From positions 1-34,311 of the forward strand of contig NZ_JACXLD010000012.1 of assembly GCF_014705705.1 (NCBI RefSeq): a stretch of DNA of 34,311 nucleotides. Direction: 5' to 3'. Both the position numbers and the translations under genes were made by a program. The notes beneath the pieces were generated by a model. That model searched no databases and was not told the origin of the DNA. It saw only the letters and a program-made list of their open reading frames with translations. The DNA comes from Spongiibacter pelagi (GTDB lineage: Bacteria; Pseudomonadota; Gammaproteobacteria; Pseudomonadales; Spongiibacteraceae). Shown here one piece after another: positions 8,136 to 16,974 of the stretch (positions are counted from its first letter, which is position 1; the number at the start of each line of letters is the position of its first letter).

Positions 8136-8930
8136 TTATTTTGAATAGCAATATCTTGATGTTACCTTGTGGCTTTTCTTTTTCCAACCACCCTTATTAC
8201 TATAATCTTCTTTAGAAATAAAATAATCCACCCCATATTCCTCAGTTAAATATTCATGGTAATCTCTTGGTATATTCACCGGGACACCCAAAAAAACATG
8301 CTCTATTTTTTCGTCAATATATTTTTTATTAACTTCCTCATGACCGTACTCGACTTTCCCTGCGCACCAAATTTTACACATCAGTCGAACAATTAACCCC
8401 CTGATCTTCATTGGAGTAAATTTCCCAAGAGCACTTATTATCCGGGAAATTAATGGGAGCCTTCTTTGAAGAGCTGACTGTTCATTCACAGCTACCACAC
8501 TATACAAATCAATAATTTCCCACAAAAGACCAGAAAAAATACCATTTGACTTGTGGATATTTCTAACATATTTATCATTTTTTTTTGTGTAAATCTTTAT
8601 ATCAATAGGCACATTCCTCTCCAGGGTAATCATGTTTTTTAATTCAAATGTTAGTGGATCAAGCCTTTGTTTACATTTAAATCCAATCGACTCTAAAAGA
8701 CCTAAGTTTTCTCTAATCTTCTTTGCATCGACTTCATAAATTCCGACGTCTATATCGCGATCTCCTGAAAGCATTCCTCCTTCTAATATTGCGCCAAGCA
8801 CAGAACCACTCATGATCCAAAACTCCACGCCAACATTCATAAAGAATTGCTGCACATCATAAAAATCTTTACTTATGTCATCGACCAAATTACACCTCGC
8901 TTTTAATTTAATATCGCACGCATTTATCAT
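8136..8930 (-). CDS. LicD/fukutin-like nucleotidyltransferase-fold protein
   Basis: 264 residues. The core EFWIMSGSVLGAILEGGMLS followed by GDRDIDVGI matches the LicD/fukutin pattern, (F)W...G..LG..R.GG.I..D.D.D(I/V), a minimal nucleotidyltransferase fold with the D-x-D metal pair at DID. VPIDIKIYTKK later fits the third acidic strand. LicD proteins transfer phosphocholine to glycans and fukutin-type relatives transfer polyol phosphates, so this gene may attach a phosphorylated group to the polysaccharide. No choline uptake or activation genes (licA, licB, licC) are nearby, so phosphocholine itself is not supported. It sits directly after fcl. A general nucleotidyltransferase remains possible. 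Confidence 0.65.
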   Translation of the reverse strand: MINACDIKLKARCNLVDDISKDFYDVQQFFMNVGVEFWIMSGSVLGAILEGGMLSGDRDIDVGIYEVDAKKIRENLGLLESIGFKCKQRLDPLTFELKNMITLERNVPIDIKIYTKKNDKYVRNIHKSNGIFSGLLWEIIDLYSVVAVNEQSALQRRLPLISRIISALGKFTPMKIRGLIVRLMCKIWCAGKVEYGHEEVNKKYIDEKIEHVFLGVPVNIPRDYHEYLTEEYGVDYFISKEDYSNKGGWKKKSHKVTSRYCYSK

Positions 8931-8990
8931 TTTAGAAAATTAGATTTTATAGGCTTTTTTAAATATTAATTTACTTCATATATTTAAATT

Positions 8991-9953
8991 TCATTCTCTA
9001 TTTTCAGAGGCTGAAATAAAGTTTTCATATGTTAACTTTAGCCCTATCTCCAGTTTCGTTTCAGAACGCCAGCCAAGCTTATTGATTTTTGTCACATCAA
9101 GAAGTTTTTTTGGAGTTCCATCAAGCTTGCCTCTATCCCAAACAATTCTCCCAGTGTAACCAACTGTCCACGCGATTTTATTAGCAAGTTCTCTGATCGA
9201 ACAATCGCTTCCGGCACCAACATTTAAATGCGATAACATCGAACCAGTGCTTTCCAAATATTTTTCACGATCGATACTCATGACAAATACTGACGCTTTT
9301 GCCATGTCATCAACAAACAGAAACTCTCTCATCGGAGTTCCACTACCCCAAACAACAACTTCACTGTCTTCCATTAGTTTCGCGTTGTGAAACCTTCGAA
9401 GTAATGCCGGAATTACATGAGAGTTCTCTGCATGATAATTATCACCAGGCCCGTACAGATTTGTGGGCATAACCGAGCGGTAATCCACACCATATTGGCG
9501 GTTATAGGATTCGCAAAGTTTTATGCCCGCGATCTTGGCTATGGCGTAGGGTTCATTCGTAGGCTCAAGCGTTGCTGTAAGAAGCGCTTCTTCTTTCATA
9601 GGCTGTTCTACATTTCTTGGGTAGATACATGATGAGCCAAGGAATAAAAGTTTCTTTACTCCATTGCTATATGCGGCATGGATGATATTGCTTTCAATCA
9701 TCAGGTTTTCATAGATGAATTCCGCTGGGTAGGTGTTATTGGCATGTATGCCCCCTACTTTGGCGGCAGCGAGATAGACCTGATCGATCTTATTTTCGGC
9801 AAAGAAGGCATTTACGGCTTGCTGGTTTATTAAATCCAGCTCGGCGTGGGTTCTGGTGATGATTTCGTTGTTGGAATCTTTTTCCAGCAAACGAACCAAG
9901 GCTGAGCCCACCATGCCACGGTGGCCAGCAATATAGATGCGCTGTTTGCTCAT
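8991..9953 (-). CDS. fcl: GDP-L-fucose synthase
   Basis: Converts GDP-4-keto-6-deoxy-D-mannose to GDP-L-fucose by 3,5-epimerisation and NADPH-dependent reduction. The 320-residue protein matches the family length. It begins with [18 protein letters not shown], the Rossmann glycine motif in the form specific to this enzyme (GxxGMVG), then has [10 protein letters not shown] with the catalytic serine/cysteine region and [20 protein letters not shown] with the Y-x3-K pair. [14 protein letters not shown] is also diagnostic. It follows gmd by two bases, and the two enzymes act in sequence. Its 3' third turns AT-rich, which marks where base composition changes towards the rest of the cluster. Confidence 0.97.
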   Translation of the reverse strand: MSKQRIYIAGHRGMVGSALVRLLEKDSNNEIITRTHAELDLINQQAVNAFFAENKIDQVYLAAAKVGGIHANNTYPAEFIYENLMIESNIIHAAYSNGVKKLLFLGSSCIYPRNVEQPMKEEALLTATLEPTNEPYAIAKIAGIKLCESYNRQYGVDYRSVMPTNLYGPGDNYHAENSHVIPALLRRFHNAKLMEDSEVVVWGSGTPMREFLFVDDMAKASVFVMSIDREKYLESTGSMLSHLNVGAGSDCSIRELANKIAWTVGYTGRIVWDRGKLDGTPKKLLDVTKINKLGWRSETKLEIGLKLTYENFISASENRE

Positions 9954-9955
9954 GA

Positions 9956-11074
9956 TTAATTCTCGCGGGGTACGCTAACGTCAAAGCCATGACCTTTAAG
10001 CAGAGCATGGCGTTTGGCTTTATCCAGGTCTTCCATCACCATCTCGGAGCACATTTGCTCTACGGTAATTTCTGGCACCCAACCCAGTTTGGCTTTAGCT
10101 TTGGATGGATCACCCAGCAGGGTTTCTACTTCCGCAGGGCGGAAGTAGCGTTTGTCGACCTTAACAATTTCATCGCCCACTTTTACGGAAGGGGCTTTGT
10201 CACCGGAAACCGCGCTCACACGCCCTACTTCGTTAATGCCCTCGCCAAAGAATTCCAATTCAATCCCCAGCTCTGCGGCACTCATGCGTACAAATTCACG
10301 CACCGAGATTTGTTTGCCAGTGGCAATAACAAAGTCTTCTGCTTGTTCTTGTTGCAGCATCATCCATTGCATACGCACATAGTCTTTGGCATGCCCCCAG
10401 TCACGCAGTGCATCCATATTGCCGAGGTAGAGGCATTTCTCTAAGCCTTGGGCAATATTGGCGAGTGCACGGGTTATTTTACGGGTAACGAAGGTTTCAC
10501 CACGGCGAGGGGACTCGTGATTAAACAGGATGCCGTTACAGGCATACATGCCATAGGCTTCTCGGTAGTTTACGGTAATCCAGTAGGCGTAGAGTTTGGC
10601 TACCGCATAGGGTGAACGCGGGTAAAACGGGGTGGTTTCTTTTTGGGGGATTTCTTGAACTAAGCCATAAAGCTCAGAGGTAGACGCTTGGTAAAAACGA
10701 GTTTTCTCGGTTAAGCCTAATAGGCGGATGGCTTCAAGAATACGCAAGGTGCCAATGCCATCTACGTCCGCCGCATATTCAGGTTGCTCGAAAGAAACCG
10801 CCACATGGCTCATCGCGCCGAGGTTGTAGATTTCGTCTGGCTGAACTTCTTGGATAATGCGCGTGAGGTTAGAGGTGTCGCTTAAATCACTGTAGTGCAG
10901 GAAAAAATTGGGATTTTCTGAATGACGGTCTTGGTAGATATGATCAATACGCTCGGTATTAAATGAAGAGGCTCTACGCTTGGTACCGTGGACTTCGTAA
11001 CCTTTTTCTAAAAGAAACTCGGCCAGATAAGAACCGTCTTGACCCGTAATACCGGTGATTAATGCTTTTTTCAT
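9956..11074 (-). CDS. gmd: GDP-mannose 4,6-dehydratase
   Basis: First committed step of GDP-fucose synthesis: GDP-D-mannose to GDP-4-keto-6-deoxy-D-mannose. It has the family length (372 residues from ATG 11074; E. coli Gmd is 373). [20 protein letters not shown] is the NADP-binding start, [15 protein letters not shown] is the Gmd-specific RR(A/S)S.FNT.R segment, TSELYG carries catalytic residues, and [14 protein letters not shown] has the Y-x3-K pair. [19 protein letters not shown] is nearly invariant in the family. A GTG at 11083 would add three residues; the ATG is preferred. It lies just downstream of the EPS regulator gene and leads the operon. Base composition resembles the core genome, unlike the genes after fcl. 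Confidence 0.97.
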   Translation of the reverse strand: MKKALITGITGQDGSYLAEFLLEKGYEVHGTKRRASSFNTERIDHIYQDRHSENPNFFLHYSDLSDTSNLTRIIQEVQPDEIYNLGAMSHVAVSFEQPEYAADVDGIGTLRILEAIRLLGLTEKTRFYQASTSELYGLVQEIPQKETTPFYPRSPYAVAKLYAYWITVNYREAYGMYACNGILFNHESPRRGETFVTRKITRALANIAQGLEKCLYLGNMDALRDWGHAKDYVRMQWMMLQQEQAEDFVIATGKQISVREFVRMSAAELGIELEFFGEGINEVGRVSAVSGDKAPSVKVGDEIVKVDKRYFRPAEVETLLGDPSKAKAKLGWVPEITVEQMCSEMVMEDLDKAKRHALLKGHGFDVSVPREN

Positions 11075-11101
11075 AATATTCACTTTTTCACAAACTCAAA
11101 T

Positions 11102-11458
11102 TTACCTAATTTCTTGTAGCTCTGCTGTCAACTGTTCTATTTCTTGCTGCAGTTTTTCATATTCTTCCATTTTTCTTCTTAAAAAATGTGCTGTTATCTT
11201 AGCCTTTTCGCTCACCCCATCCGGAGTAAGGATATAGGCATACCCCATCTTCCTATCAGACTTCGCAAAGTTATTTAGCTTTACCAAACCACGCTCAACC
11301 AGCGCCTTAATGCAATAATTAACACCACCTAGACTTACGCCTAGCTCATTAGCGATTTCACGCTGAGTCGCTGACGGGTTTGCTTCAAGCACACGCATCA
11401 CACGGAGCTTAAGCTCTTCTTGAAAGGAGGTATCTTGCGATTTTGGTGGTCGAGGCAT
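11102..11458 (-). CDS. MarR-type EPS-associated transcriptional regulator
   Basis: 118 residues with a winged helix: LRVMRVLEANPSATQREIAN, then ELGVSLGGVNYCIKALVERG, LVKLNNF and a wing ending in GYAYILTPDGVSEKA. The C-terminus (RRKMEEYEKLQQEIEQLTAE) is a short coiled coil. This is the arrangement of the MarR-family regulators found at the head of exopolysaccharide loci (the TIGR04176-type group, named from memory). It probably binds DNA as a dimer and controls the cluster it heads; target and effector are unknown. It reads in the same direction as gmd, 27 bp upstream of it. A sigma70-like promoter lies at 11512-11540. Confidence 0.88.
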   Translation of the reverse strand: MPRPPKSQDTSFQEELKLRVMRVLEANPSATQREIANELGVSLGGVNYCIKALVERGLVKLNNFAKSDRKMGYAYILTPDGVSEKAKITAHFLRRKMEEYEKLQQEIEQLTAELQEIR

Positions 11459-11511
11459 ATCGTTGAGGCCGGCCCGATCCCTTTGGCCTAAATGACGTTC
11501 ATAAGGTGAAC

Positions 11512-11540
11512 AAAATACACGAACCCTAAAATTGTGTCAC
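11512..11540 (-). promoter_or_regulatory. Possible sigma70 promoter of the polysaccharide operon
   Basis: On the minus strand GTGACA (11535-11540) is followed after 17 bases by TATTTT (11512-11517), about 50 bp before the regulator start codon. The -35 box matches TTGACA at five of six positions and the -10 box matches TATAAT at four. Position and spacing fit; there is no experimental support. The rest of the 253-bp stretch between the regulator and the TonB receptor start shows no gene. Confidence 0.4.
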
Positions 11541-11711
11541 GAATAATAATAAGAAAATATGACGACATGATGACGTGCAGTGCTAGCGTCCTTTCCGAAA
11601 AGAGGCGCTTTAGTGTGGCCTTCCCAATAACTTGACTCACCCTTGCAGATTACCGATGCTGAGGCCCAGCATCGAGTAGTTCTCTCACAAAATCAGATAA
11701 TTAGAAAATTT

Positions 11712-14129
11712 ATGTCCAAACCTGTTTCTTTTTTAGCCATCTTGGCTGTTACCAGTTTCATCCCAAACGCGTTCGCCCAAACCAAGCCACGCATGGCCTT
11801 GGAAGAGGTTGTGGTTACCGCCCAGAAGCGCGAAGAAGACGTGCAATCCGTTCCGCTTTCGGTCACCGCCATTGGCGGCGACGATATTGTGGATAAAAAC
11901 ATGGGCGACATGAATGAGGTGGCGAACTACGTTCCCAATCTCGACATTTTGGCCATTCCGTCTTTCCCCAGCATTTATATGCGCGGTCTTGGCTCCAGTT
12001 ATAACCGGGGTTTTGAGCAATCCGTTGCTATTTTGATTGATGAAGTGTTTTACGGGCGCGCTTCTTATATTACTCAGGGCTTGATGGATTTATCGGCCAT
12101 TGAGGTGCTGCGCGGCCCCCAAGGCACGCTGTTCGGTAAAAACTCCTCCGCCGGTGCTATTCACTTTCGTACTGCACAACCTGAACACGAGTTCGGCGTG
12201 AATGGTGATGTGTTGCTCGGCGAAAATAATTTACAGCGCTATCGCGTTACCGCTACTGGGCCGCTGACCGAATCTCTCACTTGGCGGCTAGCGCTGATGA
12301 GTGACCAGCGTGATGGCAGCATTGATAACACCACCACTGGTATTGATGAAGAAAACCGCGACACCCAAGGCGCTCGCCTGCGCCTGAATTGGGACGCCAC
12401 CGATTCACTGAGCATTGGTTTTACTCTTAATGGCGGCGTGGTGAATCAGCACGGCCCCGGCACCCAGCTGATTGCGGCGCGCGGTCGAGCACTGGCGGCC
12501 ATGCAGGCCTTTGATCCACAAACCGATGCCAATGCTTATGACGAGCGCAATGCGCTGGATCACCCCGGCATGGCCAGCCGGGAAACTTGGGATAGCACGG
12601 TAAAAGTCGATTGGAGTCTTGGTGGCGGTATGCTCACCAGCATCAGTAATTACACATGGATGGATGAAGATCTGAGCTTTGATGCGGATTTTTCGCCCAT
12701 TCCGTTTTTGATTTTGGATAACGACGAAGACCTGCGCCAATTCAGCCAGGAGCTTCGCTTTACCTCAGCGCCGGGTAAGTTTGAGTATGTTGCCGGCTTG
12801 TATTACATGCACACCGATCTCAGCACCACTTACGATATCACCGAGCAACTTCTACTCACTGAAATTCTGCAGGTCACTGGCGAAGGAGAGCGCATGATTT
12901 GCTTGCAAAGCCCCGATCCGAAATCCTGCCAAGATGCGGTATTAGATGATGCCAATAGCGGCGCTTTGGCCGCACAAACGATTCAAGCACGCTTGGCATT
13001 AGAAGGCGGCGTTAGTGCGGTGGAAACCTCATTCACTCATTTCAATCAGGTCACCGATAGCGCAGCCTTGTTTGGCCAAGCCAACTGGCATCTGACCAAG
13101 CACCTAACTCTCACATTTGGCAGCCGCTTTAATTACGAAGAAAAAACGCTCGATGTCGCTCACACCTTACTCAATAACCGCACCGGTCAAACCGGCAATG
13201 CGGTGCTCAGCACCGGCGGCCTGCCGCTAATTAATTATGGGCTTGGGCCATCCCCGCTGGGGGCGACTATTTTTCCATTTATTATTTCTGGCGATACCCA
13301 ATTCAGCGCACAACGGCAAAGAGATGATTTCAATATTATCCCCAAGGCGTCTCTGCAATATGCGTTTGATGACGATGTAATGAGCTATATCACCGTGGCC
13401 CGAGGCTATAAATCTGGCGGATTTAATGCCCAGCCCGTTAATGACAAACAATTGGAATTTGATGAAGAAGATGCACTAACCTATGAAGTCGGGCTGAAGT
13501 CTGAATGGCTTTCCGGTGCAGCGCGGCTCAATCTTGCGGCATTTAGAACTGAATTCGATGGCCTGCAAGTCGCCACCTTTAATGGTGTCAGTTATGTAGT
13601 TGGCAATGCCGCCTCCGCCACCATTCAAGGGCTGGAATATGAAGCGATGTTACTCACTCGCTATGGCATTTTGCTGGGCATTAATGGCGCTTACACCGAC
13701 GCCTATTACGATGAATTCAAAAACGCACCTTGTGACGCCGAAGTGAGCAACCCACCGCCCTGCGATTTAAGCGGTAAACGTTTGCGGCTGGTGCCGGAGT
13801 TAAAAACCACGCTGACTGCGGGCTATCAAGGCCAGCCTTTCGGCCTGCCGTTTCAAACGATCCTCGGCTTTACCGCCAGTTATTCCAGCGATGTTGCCCT
13901 TGCGACCGACCTAGACCCGATTGATATACGCGAAGCCTCAACGGTGTATGGCTTGCAGGCGGGGATTAAGGCGCCTGATGAGAGCTGGCACCTGATGCTG
14001 TTTGGCGACAATATCACCAACCATGAGTATCTCGCTGGCGCACAGGATGCGCCCGCATTCCGGGGTACCCATTTTGGCGGTGCTTATCCGGCGGTGAGTT
14101 ATGAGTTGGAATTGGGGTTTAGGTTTTAA
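11712..14129 (+). CDS. TonB-dependent outer-membrane receptor
   Basis: An 805-residue outer-membrane active transporter. ATG 11712 gives a signal peptide (MSKPVSFLAI...PNAFA, cut near residue 22) and then EEVVVTAQKREEDVQSVPLS at about 31-50, the TonB-box/plug start typical of large TonB receptor families in marine gammaproteobacteria. The plug has IYMRGLGSS and IEVLRGPQGTLFGKNSSAGA; the barrel ends YELELGFRF with the terminal phenylalanine needed for assembly. Two cysteine pairs are seen in predicted loops. The substrate is unknown: no siderophore, heme, vitamin or glycan gene lies beside it. The frame can be extended upstream to TTG 11643, but that would bury the signal peptide. It converges on zwf with only five bases between the stops. 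Confidence 0.93.
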   Translation: MSKPVSFLAILAVTSFIPNAFAQTKPRMALEEVVVTAQKREEDVQSVPLSVTAIGGDDIVDKNMGDMNEVANYVPNLDILAIPSFPSIYMRGLGSSYNRGFEQSVAILIDEVFYGRASYITQGLMDLSAIEVLRGPQGTLFGKNSSAGAIHFRTAQPEHEFGVNGDVLLGENNLQRYRVTATGPLTESLTWRLALMSDQRDGSIDNTTTGIDEENRDTQGARLRLNWDATDSLSIGFTLNGGVVNQHGPGTQLIAARGRALAAMQAFDPQTDANAYDERNALDHPGMASRETWDSTVKVDWSLGGGMLTSISNYTWMDEDLSFDADFSPIPFLILDNDEDLRQFSQELRFTSAPGKFEYVAGLYYMHTDLSTTYDITEQLLLTEILQVTGEGERMICLQSPDPKSCQDAVLDDANSGALAAQTIQARLALEGGVSAVETSFTHFNQVTDSAALFGQANWHLTKHLTLTFGSRFNYEEKTLDVAHTLLNNRTGQTGNAVLSTGGLPLINYGLGPSPLGATIFPFIISGDTQFSAQRQRDDFNIIPKASLQYAFDDDVMSYITVARGYKSGGFNAQPVNDKQLEFDEEDALTYEVGLKSEWLSGAARLNLAAFRTEFDGLQVATFNGVSYVVGNAASATIQGLEYEAMLLTRYGILLGINGAYTDAYYDEFKNAPCDAEVSNPPPCDLSGKRLRLVPELKTTLTAGYQGQPFGLPFQTILGFTASYSSDVALATDLDPIDIREASTVYGLQAGIKAPDESWHLMLFGDNITNHEYLAGAQDAPAFRGTHFGGAYPAVSYELELGFRF

Positions 14130-14134
14130 TGTGT

Positions 14135-15583
14135 TTACCCATGCCAGCTGCGGTTATCTTTCTCGATTAGCAGCTCACTTTTGGCCGGCCCCCACGAGCC
14201 GGCCTGATATTTCCGCACTTCCATATTTTGGCGCTTCCACGCCTCGACCACGCCATCGACCCAACGCCAAGATTCTTCTACTTCTTCTCGCCCTACAAAC
14301 AGCGATTGATCACCACTGATTACGTCGAGAAATAAGCGCTCATAGGCTTCAGGAATGCGGCCCATTGCCGAGCTGCCCAAGAAGTCGAGGTTAAGATCCT
14401 GTTTCACCAGCGCCATACGGTCACGCAAACTGTGAAGCTTGGAGACCATACGCATTTCGATACCTTCATTGGGTTGCAGGCGAATCACCAGTCGGTTATT
14501 CGATGCGGGGTTACCCGAAAAAATATTGTGCGGCAGCGCTTTATAGCTGATCACCACTTCGGTGAGTTTTTCCGCCATGCGTTTGCCGGTGCGCAAATAG
14601 AAAGGCACCCCGGCCCAGCGCCAGTTATCAATATGCGCTTTAATGGCAACAAAGGTTTCGGTATCACTCTGCTCAACCGTGCAATCATCTTCGTTGAGAT
14701 AACCCCGCGCCGGCTGCCCGCCCATATAACCCGCCGCATATTGGCCGCGCACGGTATGGGTAGTGATGGTGTTTTCATCAATGGGGCGCAGCGCCCGCAG
14801 CACTTTGATTTTTTCATCGCGAATGCTTTCAGCGGTCATGGAATTGGGTGCTTCCATTGCCACCAAACACAGGAGCTGCATAAGGTGGTTTTGCACCATA
14901 TCGCGCAACTGACCAACCTTGTCGTAATACCCCCAGCGCCCCTCAATGCCCACCGTTTCCGCCACGGTGATCTGCACATGATCAATGCAACTCTGATCCC
15001 ATTGGGTATTAATAAAGCGATTGGCAAAGCGCAGCACTAATAAATTTTGTACGGTTTCTTTGCCGAGATAATGATCGATGCGGTAGGTATTTTCATCACT
15101 GAAATATTTAGCGACGGTTTCATTCACCGCCACGCTGCTGGCCAGATCATGACCGATGGGTTTTTCCAAAACGATACGGCTGTCGTCATTCAGGCATTGA
15201 TGCTCGCCCAAGGCCTGACAAATTGGACCAAATAAACTCGGCGGCGTTGCCAGATAATAAATACGCACCGCGCAATGCAGCTCTGCCGCAAGGCGAACAT
15301 AGTCCTCCGCCGAATTGAAATCCAAATGAACATAAACAATACGGCTGGCAAATTTTTGCCACTGTTGTTCAGTCCAGCGTTCAGGCTGAATTTGCGACTG
15401 CAACTTGGGCTGCAAGCTTTCAAGGAAAGTCTCGCGGGGCATGGCATCCCGCGCCACACAAACGATGCGGGTTTTCGGCGAAAGCAGCTCGCAGTAATCC
15501 AATTGATACAAGGCAGGGAATAACTTGCGCCCCGCCAAATCGCCACGGGCGCCGAAAATGATCAGGTCAGCTTGTTCTGCCAT
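14135..15583 (-). CDS. zwf: Glucose-6-phosphate 1-dehydrogenase
   Basis: Oxidises glucose 6-phosphate to 6-phosphogluconolactone with NAD(P)+, the entry to the oxidative pentose phosphate and Entner-Doudoroff routes. 482 residues is close to the usual 480-490. IIFGARGDLAGRKLFPALYQ at 8-27 is the coenzyme loop (usually GA(S/T)GDLA.RKL; here Arg replaces Ser/Thr). EKPIGHDL at 140-147 and the substrate signature RIDHYLGKE at 168-176 include the catalytic histidine and lysine. WAGVPFYLRTGKRM is the C-terminal family motif. Its usual partners pgl, edd and hexR are not adjacent, so the gene stands alone between the TonB receptor and the diverging methyltransferase gene. Confidence 0.97.
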   Translation of the reverse strand: MAEQADLIIFGARGDLAGRKLFPALYQLDYCELLSPKTRIVCVARDAMPRETFLESLQPKLQSQIQPERWTEQQWQKFASRIVYVHLDFNSAEDYVRLAAELHCAVRIYYLATPPSLFGPICQALGEHQCLNDDSRIVLEKPIGHDLASSVAVNETVAKYFSDENTYRIDHYLGKETVQNLLVLRFANRFINTQWDQSCIDHVQITVAETVGIEGRWGYYDKVGQLRDMVQNHLMQLLCLVAMEAPNSMTAESIRDEKIKVLRALRPIDENTITTHTVRGQYAAGYMGGQPARGYLNEDDCTVEQSDTETFVAIKAHIDNWRWAGVPFYLRTGKRMAEKLTEVVISYKALPHNIFSGNPASNNRLVIRLQPNEGIEMRMVSKLHSLRDRMALVKQDLNLDFLGSSAMGRIPEAYERLFLDVISGDQSLFVGREEVEESWRWVDGVVEAWKRQNMEVRKYQAGSWGPAKSELLIEKDNRSWHG

Positions 15584-15725
15584 TTGCTTGAGCCCTCAAC
15601 TGTCTAACATCTTTCTTCACTTCATCACGCTCACCCAATAAGATCAAGGGCTTAGCTAAATCTGCGCTGGATTAATTACGCTGGAGCAGGCATCGTTATA
15701 GAAAATATTGCATTCAGGATTCCCC

Positions 15726-16574
15726 ATGAGTAACCGCGAACAAAAAGAATACTGGAACGGCGACGCCGGCCAACATTGGGCAACGCAAGACGAGTTAATG
15801 GCCACCTTGCTTAAACCCATTGCCGAAGGCCTTCTCGAGCACATTAATCCTCAAGCTGGTCAAAGCGCTTTGGATATTGGCTGCGGTGGCGGCAGTCAGA
15901 GCTTGTTACTTGCTGAGCGATTGGGCAAAAACGGTAAAGTGGTTGGGCTGGATATTTCAGAACCGCTCTTGCACGTAGCCCGCACCAGACCTGCCTCTGC
16001 CGACTCCGCTGAGCTGGATTTTATTCAGGCTGATGCGCAAGAATATGCTTTTGAACCGGCACAATTTGATCTGCTGTTTTCACGTTTTGGGGTAATGTTT
16101 TTTGATGAGCCCGAAACCGCTTTTCGCAATCTGCGCACCGCACTCAAGCCCGACGGTAAATTAGGCTTCTCCTGCTGGCCCAGCCCCAAAGCCAATCCTT
16201 TCTTTTCTGCGCCTCTGGCGGCGGTGTTGAAGCATGTGCCCGCACCCGAGGCCAGCGATCCTAACGCGCCCGGCCCGTTTGCCTTTGCCGACCCCGCTCG
16301 GCTCACCGGCATTCTTGACGCCGCTGGCTTTGGCCAAATTGTTATTGAGGAATTCACGACTACACTGAAAATGGGTGAGGATGACACGCTCGATAATTTG
16401 ACCGCCGCGATGTCAAAAATTGGTCCCGCATCGCGGCTTTTGAAAGAACACTCAGAAGAGATTAAAGCCGCCGCTCACGGCAGCATAATGGAAGCGCTTG
16501 CGCCTTATTTCCAAGACGGCAGCCTGCACTTCCCCACCCGCATTTGGTTTGTTACCGCCCATAACGAGGCTTAA
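15726..16574 (+). CDS. Class I SAM-dependent methyltransferase
   Basis: 282 residues. SALDIGCGGGSQSLLLAERL at about 47-66 is motif I (SAM binding), VVGLDISEPLLHVAR is the acidic motif II region, and FDLLFSRFGVMFFDEPETAF with LRTALKPDGKLGFSCWPSP are motifs IV and V of the UbiE/methyltransferase_11 type. The SRFGVMFF form is common in bacterial methyltransferases that act on small molecules, but the substrate cannot be deduced. Start chosen at ATG 15726 with AGGA six bases upstream; the frame continues to TTG 15708 without a site. It is followed two bases later by a small membrane protein and the two are probably co-transcribed. Confidence 0.9.
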   Translation: MSNREQKEYWNGDAGQHWATQDELMATLLKPIAEGLLEHINPQAGQSALDIGCGGGSQSLLLAERLGKNGKVVGLDISEPLLHVARTRPASADSAELDFIQADAQEYAFEPAQFDLLFSRFGVMFFDEPETAFRNLRTALKPDGKLGFSCWPSPKANPFFSAPLAAVLKHVPAPEASDPNAPGPFAFADPARLTGILDAAGFGQIVIEEFTTTLKMGEDDTLDNLTAAMSKIGPASRLLKEHSEEIKAAAHGSIMEALAPYFQDGSLHFPTRIWFVTAHNEA

Positions 16575-16576
16575 AC

Positions 16577-16894
16577 ATGTTTGCCATTGTGTTAACCGCC
16601 CTGCTCTCAAGCCTGTTCACACTGGCCCTGGCTGCCGTGATTTTGAAATATTTCGCGCTGCCTAAGCTCGAACAATACATTGATGAGAAATTACTGCCTG
16701 AAGCCCAGGAGCGGGTTAAAGACGGTGTGAGTGATGGCGTTGTGGAGGTGTTGCCAAAGGTGAAAGATCACGTGCGCGATGGCGTTACCGAATCCTTTGT
16801 CGATGCCGCCTCAGGTGGCTTGCTTAAGCGCGCCCCGGCCAATATCGCCAATAATTTGGAATCTTTGACTGGGATGTTCTTTGGAAAAAAATAG
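16577..16894 (+). CDS. Small membrane-anchored protein of unknown function
   Basis: 105 residues, family not recognised. The first 23 residues form one transmembrane helix or uncleaved signal anchor (MFAIVLTALLSSLFTLALAA). The rest is amphipathic and charged, with a repeated V(K/R)DGV pattern: ERVKDGVSDGVVEVLPKVKD and HVRDGVTES. This spacing suggests a helical rod or surface helix. The start codon is two bases past the methyltransferase stop, so the two genes are likely one transcript and the protein may support the methyltransferase at the membrane; that is inference only. Its final codons are the first copy of a 17-bp tandem repeat that continues past the stop. Confidence 0.75.
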   Translation: MFAIVLTALLSSLFTLALAAVILKYFALPKLEQYIDEKLLPEAQERVKDGVSDGVVEVLPKVKDHVRDGVTESFVDAASGGLLKRAPANIANNLESLTGMFFGKK

Positions 16895-16950
16895 GCTTTG
16901 GGAAGAAATAGTCTTTGGTAAGAAGTAGGTATTGCCAAGAAATAGCTAAG
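16873..16950 (+). repeat. Degenerate 17-bp tandem repeat at and beyond a gene end
   Basis: Copies of AATAGNCTTTGGNAAGA run head to tail at 16890-16906, 16907-16923 and 16924-16940, with a partial copy at 16941-16950. A weaker copy (GATGTTCTTTGGAAAAA, 16873-16889) forms the last codons of the small membrane protein gene. The unit is not a multiple of three, so each copy would read differently. This looks like slipped duplication of the gene's 3' end in the space before the toxin-antitoxin locus. Confidence 0.65.
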
Positions 16951-16974
16951 CCGCCCTTATTGCCAGAAGACCCG

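Noticed and set aside
14432-15040. 202-codon plus-strand frame inside zwf
   Set aside because: Antisense shadow of a clear glucose-6-phosphate dehydrogenase gene.
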